The notes beneath the pieces were generated by a model. That model searched no databases. It saw only the letters and a list, made by a program, of their open reading frames with translations, and was not told where the DNA came from. From Ruminococcus sp. (GTDB lineage Bacteria; Bacillota; Clostridia; Oscillospirales; Ruminococcaceae), in NCBI GenBank assembly GCA_015066665.1, contig SVNX01000004.1, positions 32,326-96,325 on the forward strand: a stretch of DNA of 64,000 bases, read 5' to 3'. Below are positions 61,901 to 64,000 of this stretch, in pieces (position 1 is the first letter of the stretch; every line of letters begins with the position of its first letter). The translations under genes were made by a program, and so were the position numbers.

Positions 61901-63737
61901 TCACACTGCGCAGCTGATCGCAGCCCCAGAAGGCATTGTGTTCGATATTCATCACAGATGCCGGAATTTCGATTTCAGCAAGACTGTCACAGGACTGGAA
62001 CGCATAGGGCGGGATACCGGTCAGACCCTCGGGCAGAACGATGTCCGTGAGTGACGCACAGCCATCGAAAATATACTCATCCATCTCTGTGAGCGTGGAC
62101 GGCAGATGCACGGTTCTGAGCGATGTGCAGTCCTTGAATGAAGACGCACCGATGGCCGTGATGCCCTCGGGGATGGTAATTTCCTCAAGGCCGGTGCACT
62201 CTCTGAAAAGATTCGCTGGAATTGTTTCCATGCCCTCGCCGAAGGTCACGGATTTGAGCTGTGCGCACTTGTTGAACACACCGTAATTACTGCCTGCCGC
62301 AACGGATGCGGGGATGTGGACGGATGTGAGTCCGCAGCTGTCGAACGCATAATTCCCGATGGAAAGGAGCCCCTCATTGAGTGTCACACTACGCAGCTGA
62401 TCGCAGCCCCAGAAGGCGTTATGTTCGATGTTCATCACAGATGCCGGAATTTCGATTTCAGCAAGACTGTCACAGGACTGGAAGGCATAGGGCGGAATAC
62501 CGGTCAGACCCTCGGGCAGAACGATGTCGGTGAGTGACGCACAGCCATCGAAGACATACTCATCCATCGCCTTGAGCGTGGACGGCAGATGCACGGTTCT
62601 GAGGGACGTGCAGTCCTTGAATGAAGACGCACCGATGGCCGTGATGCCCTCGGGAATGGTGATTTCCTCGATGCCGGTGCACTCTCTGAATAGGTTCGCT
62701 GGAATTGTTTCCATGCCCTCGCCGAAGGTCACGGATTTGAGCTGTGCGCACTTGTTGAACACACCGTAATTACTGCCTGCCGCAACGGATGCGGGGATGT
62801 GGACGGATGTGAGTCCGCAGCTGTCGAACGCATAGTTCCCGATGGAAAGAAGACCCTCATTGAGTGTCACACTACGCAGCTGATCGCAGCCCCAGAAGGC
62901 GTTATGTTCGATGTTCATCACAGATGCCGGAATTTCGATTTCAGCAAGACTGTCACAGGACTGGAACGCATAGGGCGGGATACCGGTCAGGCCCTCGGGC
63001 AGAACGATGTCCGTGAGTGCCGCACAGCCTTCGAAGACATACTCATCCATCGCCTTGAGCGTGGACGGCAGATGCACGGTTCTGAGCGATGTGCAGTCCT
63101 TGAATGAAGACGCACCGATGGCCGTGATGCCCTCGGGGATGGTGATTTCCTCAAGGCCGGTGCACTCTCTGAAAAGATTCGCTGGAATTGTTTCCATGCC
63201 CTCGCCGAAGCTCACGGATGTGAGCCGTGCGCACTTGTTGAACACACCGTAATTACTGCCTGCCGCAACGGATGCGGGGATGTGAACGGACGTGAGTCCG
63301 CAGCCCTCGAACGCATAATTCCCGATGGAAAGGAGCCCTTCATGGAGTGTCACACTGCTGAGCTGATCGCAGCCCCAGAAGGCATAATTGCCGATTGACT
63401 TAACGGAAGATGGGATCGTCAAAGAGGTCAGTGTTTTGTTTTGATAGAATGCATTACGATCGATCTCGGTCACAGGTGTGCCGTCATCAATCGCATCTGG
63501 GATGGTCAAATCCGTTTCCACGCCCGTATAGCCTGTGATGACGGCACCGGCATCGGACAGGGTGTAGGTAAAACCATTGCATTCCAACTCCTCCGCCTGA
63601 GCGCAAATCGTTTTCTGCACAGACAGTTCAAAAAAGAGCTGACGGTTGTCCTTAATCTGGTCGATCGGAAACGCCGCATACGATGTCATGATTGCAACTG
63701 CGGTCACTACCGCAGCGAACCGATGTAGATTTTTCAT
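58941..63737 (-). CDS. Giant secreted LRR_5 (BspA-like) protein with dockerin
   Basis: A 1598-residue surface or cellulosome-bound protein. After a signal peptide (about 1-22) come LRR_5 repeats of 23 residues (units such as LTSLTIPSSVKSIGNYAFWGC), arranged in near-identical 161-residue blocks up to about residue 720. Ig-like beta modules follow, then a helical region (around 1180-1310), a carboxypeptidase-regulatory-like module (LTIYYQDPDTGEAVLW), a Big-type domain and a type I dockerin at the end (GDVNLDGMINAVDAAHIL, ADVNEDGTFNAVDAAIIL). BspA-type repeats bind host or bacterial surfaces. ATG 63737 follows AAGGAGG, directly behind a tRNA terminator. Confidence 0.92.
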   Translation of the reverse strand: MKNLHRFAAVVTAVAIMTSYAAFPIDQIKDNRQLFFELSVQKTICAQAEELECNGFTYTLSDAGAVITGYTGVETDLTIPDAIDDGTPVTEIDRNAFYQNKTLTSLTIPSSVKSIGNYAFWGCDQLSSVTLHEGLLSIGNYAFEGCGLTSVHIPASVAAGSNYGVFNKCARLTSVSFGEGMETIPANLFRECTGLEEITIPEGITAIGASSFKDCTSLRTVHLPSTLKAMDEYVFEGCAALTDIVLPEGLTGIPPYAFQSCDSLAEIEIPASVMNIEHNAFWGCDQLRSVTLNEGLLSIGNYAFDSCGLTSVHIPASVAAGSNYGVFNKCAQLKSVTFGEGMETIPANLFRECTGIEEITIPEGITAIGASSFKDCTSLRTVHLPSTLKAMDEYVFDGCASLTDIVLPEGLTGIPPYAFQSCDSLAEIEIPASVMNIEHNAFWGCDQLRSVTLNEGLLSIGNYAFDSCGLTSVHIPASVAAGSNYGVFNKCAQLKSVTFGEGMETIPANLFRECTGLEEITIPEGITAIGASSFKDCTSLRTVHLPSTLTEMDEYIFDGCASLTDIVLPEGLTGIPPYAFQSCDSLAEIEIPASVMNIEHNAFWGCDQLRSVTLNEGLLSIGNYAFDSCAMTSITIPASVIESGIYGVFNNCDSLTYAAMAEGAAAVPAYLFKNAEALQSVYLPETTENIGKYAFQNCISLSEIISDRDSFAVASNSFENCKSLYDTRITYLDPAHTSFMANVQTSSVNGIVNYTVKYKMIEPAASALTDCSLALNVPDGMVLLPDSIRAKGTEISIDKAASGLIDVTEPEGTITFSARINDYGDYTLSAAMCFDYAGASWRQSLGALRVETPALTLRAVDVTDRANVDVYGMAAPGETVQIYVNDVQAGTAVANAYTGKYSSTVTLPAREAGAVYRLHAECGGIVTDTIEVVWEETEPVVTKVDMYFNSRMDTPLDITSVFTEGTSPVASYLPYHPFRFEIDASNSDRIHRLFVTSTKGEEIKSIEAFYDAQLDAWVAEGFFDPENLNYVPGALNISVMEKTIIDVDSLVPDEMQSITLPESIESNSTCTIIGQGENGVLADVNISDGELSEVVSVYLGTDDGMFIDGIFHDITEIAADPEAFGYLRTGVEYRSDNGNAATYVRPVDSEDAALAIFEDLNDGLQFTKNMTGLSVLEIVNTEDDAGISTFSMLYDSALNIADQVGPLKGIKGEVAEEMFGSFGKYAGAIGDMADYFNMGYGIMKAGDDEELIGSIIATTLLQKTLEDKELAVWGTSIALGNPVPLLFYYLSRAALKDLERYNNHCLETGERWTFGGFMRFIVDPSGYVYEGNPSNRIEGAKLTIYYQDPDTGEAVLWNAEDYDQHSILYSDAEGRYAWDVPEGLWQVKCELDGYDTLLSEWVPVPPVQTDINFGLVSLAAPEIVSALSTPEGIVLTFSKPMDASTLTEAQIVPADGTDIAITPLYAQEGDVYAMSCLITGDFEGMDTVSLSCSGCASYAGTAIEDVTTAVTMENFTPAGLIGDVNLDGMINAVDAAHILVASAEVGSGNESGLTAEQTALADVNEDGTFNAVDAAIILCYAAAVGSGYTGTLQEFQAA
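61796..63395. repeat. 483-bp near-identical tandem repeats inside the LRR gene
   Basis: ACACCGTAAT recurs at 62278, 62761 and 63244, a 483-base period (161 codons, seven LRR units). The two central copies differ at only a few positions; the copy at 61796-62278 differs mainly in its first 60 bases, and a partial fourth lies at 63244-63395. Such identity implies recent duplication or ongoing recombination. Confidence 0.9.
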
Positions 63738-63755
63738 ACTTTCCTCCTTAAAATA

Positions 63756-63790
63756 AAAACGCGCCGATTGAAGAAAAATCGCCGCGTTTT
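63756..63790 (-). terminator. Terminator between tRNA and LRR gene
   Basis: On the minus strand AAAACGCGGCGATT (63790-63777) pairs with AATCGGCGCGTTTT with one mismatch, followed by TTTTTATTTT. The LRR gene's AAGGAGG starts at the next bases. Confidence 0.82.
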
Positions 63791-63795
63791 GATGT

Positions 63796-63871
63796 GGTGG
63801 GCCATCGGGGATTCGAACCCAGGACCGACCGGTTATGAGCCGGGAGCTCTGACCGACTGAGCTAATGGCCC
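63796..63871 (-). tRNA. tRNA with CAU anticodon (Met elongator or Ile2)
   Basis: A 76-base tRNA with encoded CCA. The acceptor stem GGGCCAT/ATGGCCC is perfect; D arm AGCTCAGTCGGTCAGAGCT; anticodon loop CTCATAA gives CAU; T arm CTGGGTTCGAATCCCCG. The TTAGCTCAG stretch and loop are seen in both elongator Met and lysidine-modified Ile2 tRNAs, and the sequence alone does not decide. Confidence 0.93.
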
Positions 63872-63872
63872 G

Positions 63873-63913
63873 TAAAAATAAAAGAAGCAGCAAGGAAGGC
63901 TCCTTGCTGCTTC
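63873..63913 (-). terminator. Terminator after 5S rRNA
   Basis: GAAGCAGCAAGGA (minus strand from 63913) pairs with TCCTTGCTGCTTC, loop GCCT, then TTTTATTTTTA, two bases before the tRNA. Confidence 0.92.
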
Positions 63914-63919
63914 GTAGAA

Positions 63920-64000
63920 GCCGGCACAGATCTAAATTCCCGGGCCGTCACCAGCCAAGTATTTTCGACGCGAAAGAGCTTAACTGCCGTGTTCGGAATG
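63920..64000 (-). rRNA. 5S ribosomal RNA (5' part outside window)
   Basis: The minus strand reads CATTCCGAACACGGCAGTTAA from 64000, the conserved 5S core with the loop C sequence, followed by GCTCTTTCGCG and a 3' region ending near GTGCCGGC. About 80 bases are visible. It implies an rRNA operon to the right. Confidence 0.93.

Noticed and set aside
59952..62054. 700-codon plus-strand open frame
   Set aside because: Antisense of the LRR protein; reflects its repeats, no domain.
63738..63893. N-terminal extension of the LRR protein
   Set aside because: The extra frame reads through the tRNA and its terminator, the familiar false peptide produced by tRNA genes; ATG 63737 has AAGGAGG.

Overview
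The window looks like a piece of a Gram-positive, fairly GC-rich Ruminococcus-type chromosome (Oscillospiraceae). The main pointers are secreted enzymes and surface proteins that end in type I dockerins (a xylanase at 49055-51727 and a leucine-rich-repeat giant at 58941-63737), strong GGAGG-type ribosome binding sites, an AdhE and a dimeric-type glycyl-tRNA synthetase, and the Firmicutes orders infC-rpmI-rplT and phoH-ybeY-era-yqzL-recO-mutS2. The species assignment is inference.

Region 1 (1-19975, minus strand) is a densely packed housekeeping block read right to left. It starts at one clear promoter (19944-19972) and a structured leader, then infC-rpmI-rplT, an intrinsic terminator, then trmH-like, dprA, topA, trmFO, plsX, rnc, a radical SAM gene, smc, ftsY, rdgB, yhbY, nadD, yqeK, an LCP-family gene, rsfS, a small membrane protein and leuS (cut by the window edge). 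Neighbours overlap or lie a few bases apart. Region 2 (20140-28030, plus strand) is phoH-ybeY-era-yqzL-recO-mutS2, followed by a separately promoted sugar-receptor-like diguanylate cyclase.

Region 3 (28031-38500) holds adhE with a small kinase-like gene behind it, a broken small gene with its own promoter, glyQS, and an accessory operon of two paralogous membrane-anchored hydrolases, a GNAT-phosphatase fusion and a DUF6483-like gene. Region 4 (37619-48475) has a cytoplasmic beta-mannosidase with a lipoprotein, a 70-bp tandem repeat array, an ApbE/NusG-II/Gx-transporter cluster (flavin-linked electron transfer), a divergently transcribed two-component system, a UDP-glycosyltransferase and a small membrane protein.

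Region 5 (48476-63737) is the plant-polysaccharide and cell-surface part. A GH11-CBM22-GH10-dockerin xylanase faces a divergent two-component system. Then come a cytoplasmic GH5 enzyme, a lipoprotein/DUF4230-like operon, and a 1598-residue leucine-rich-repeat dockerin protein lying directly downstream of 5S rRNA and a CAU tRNA. The 48476-49054 interval also carries a well-promoted structured small RNA facing two tiny translationally coupled ORFs, one encoding a 30-residue hydrophobic peptide. This resembles a type I toxin-antitoxin layout and is the most promising undescribed element in the window.
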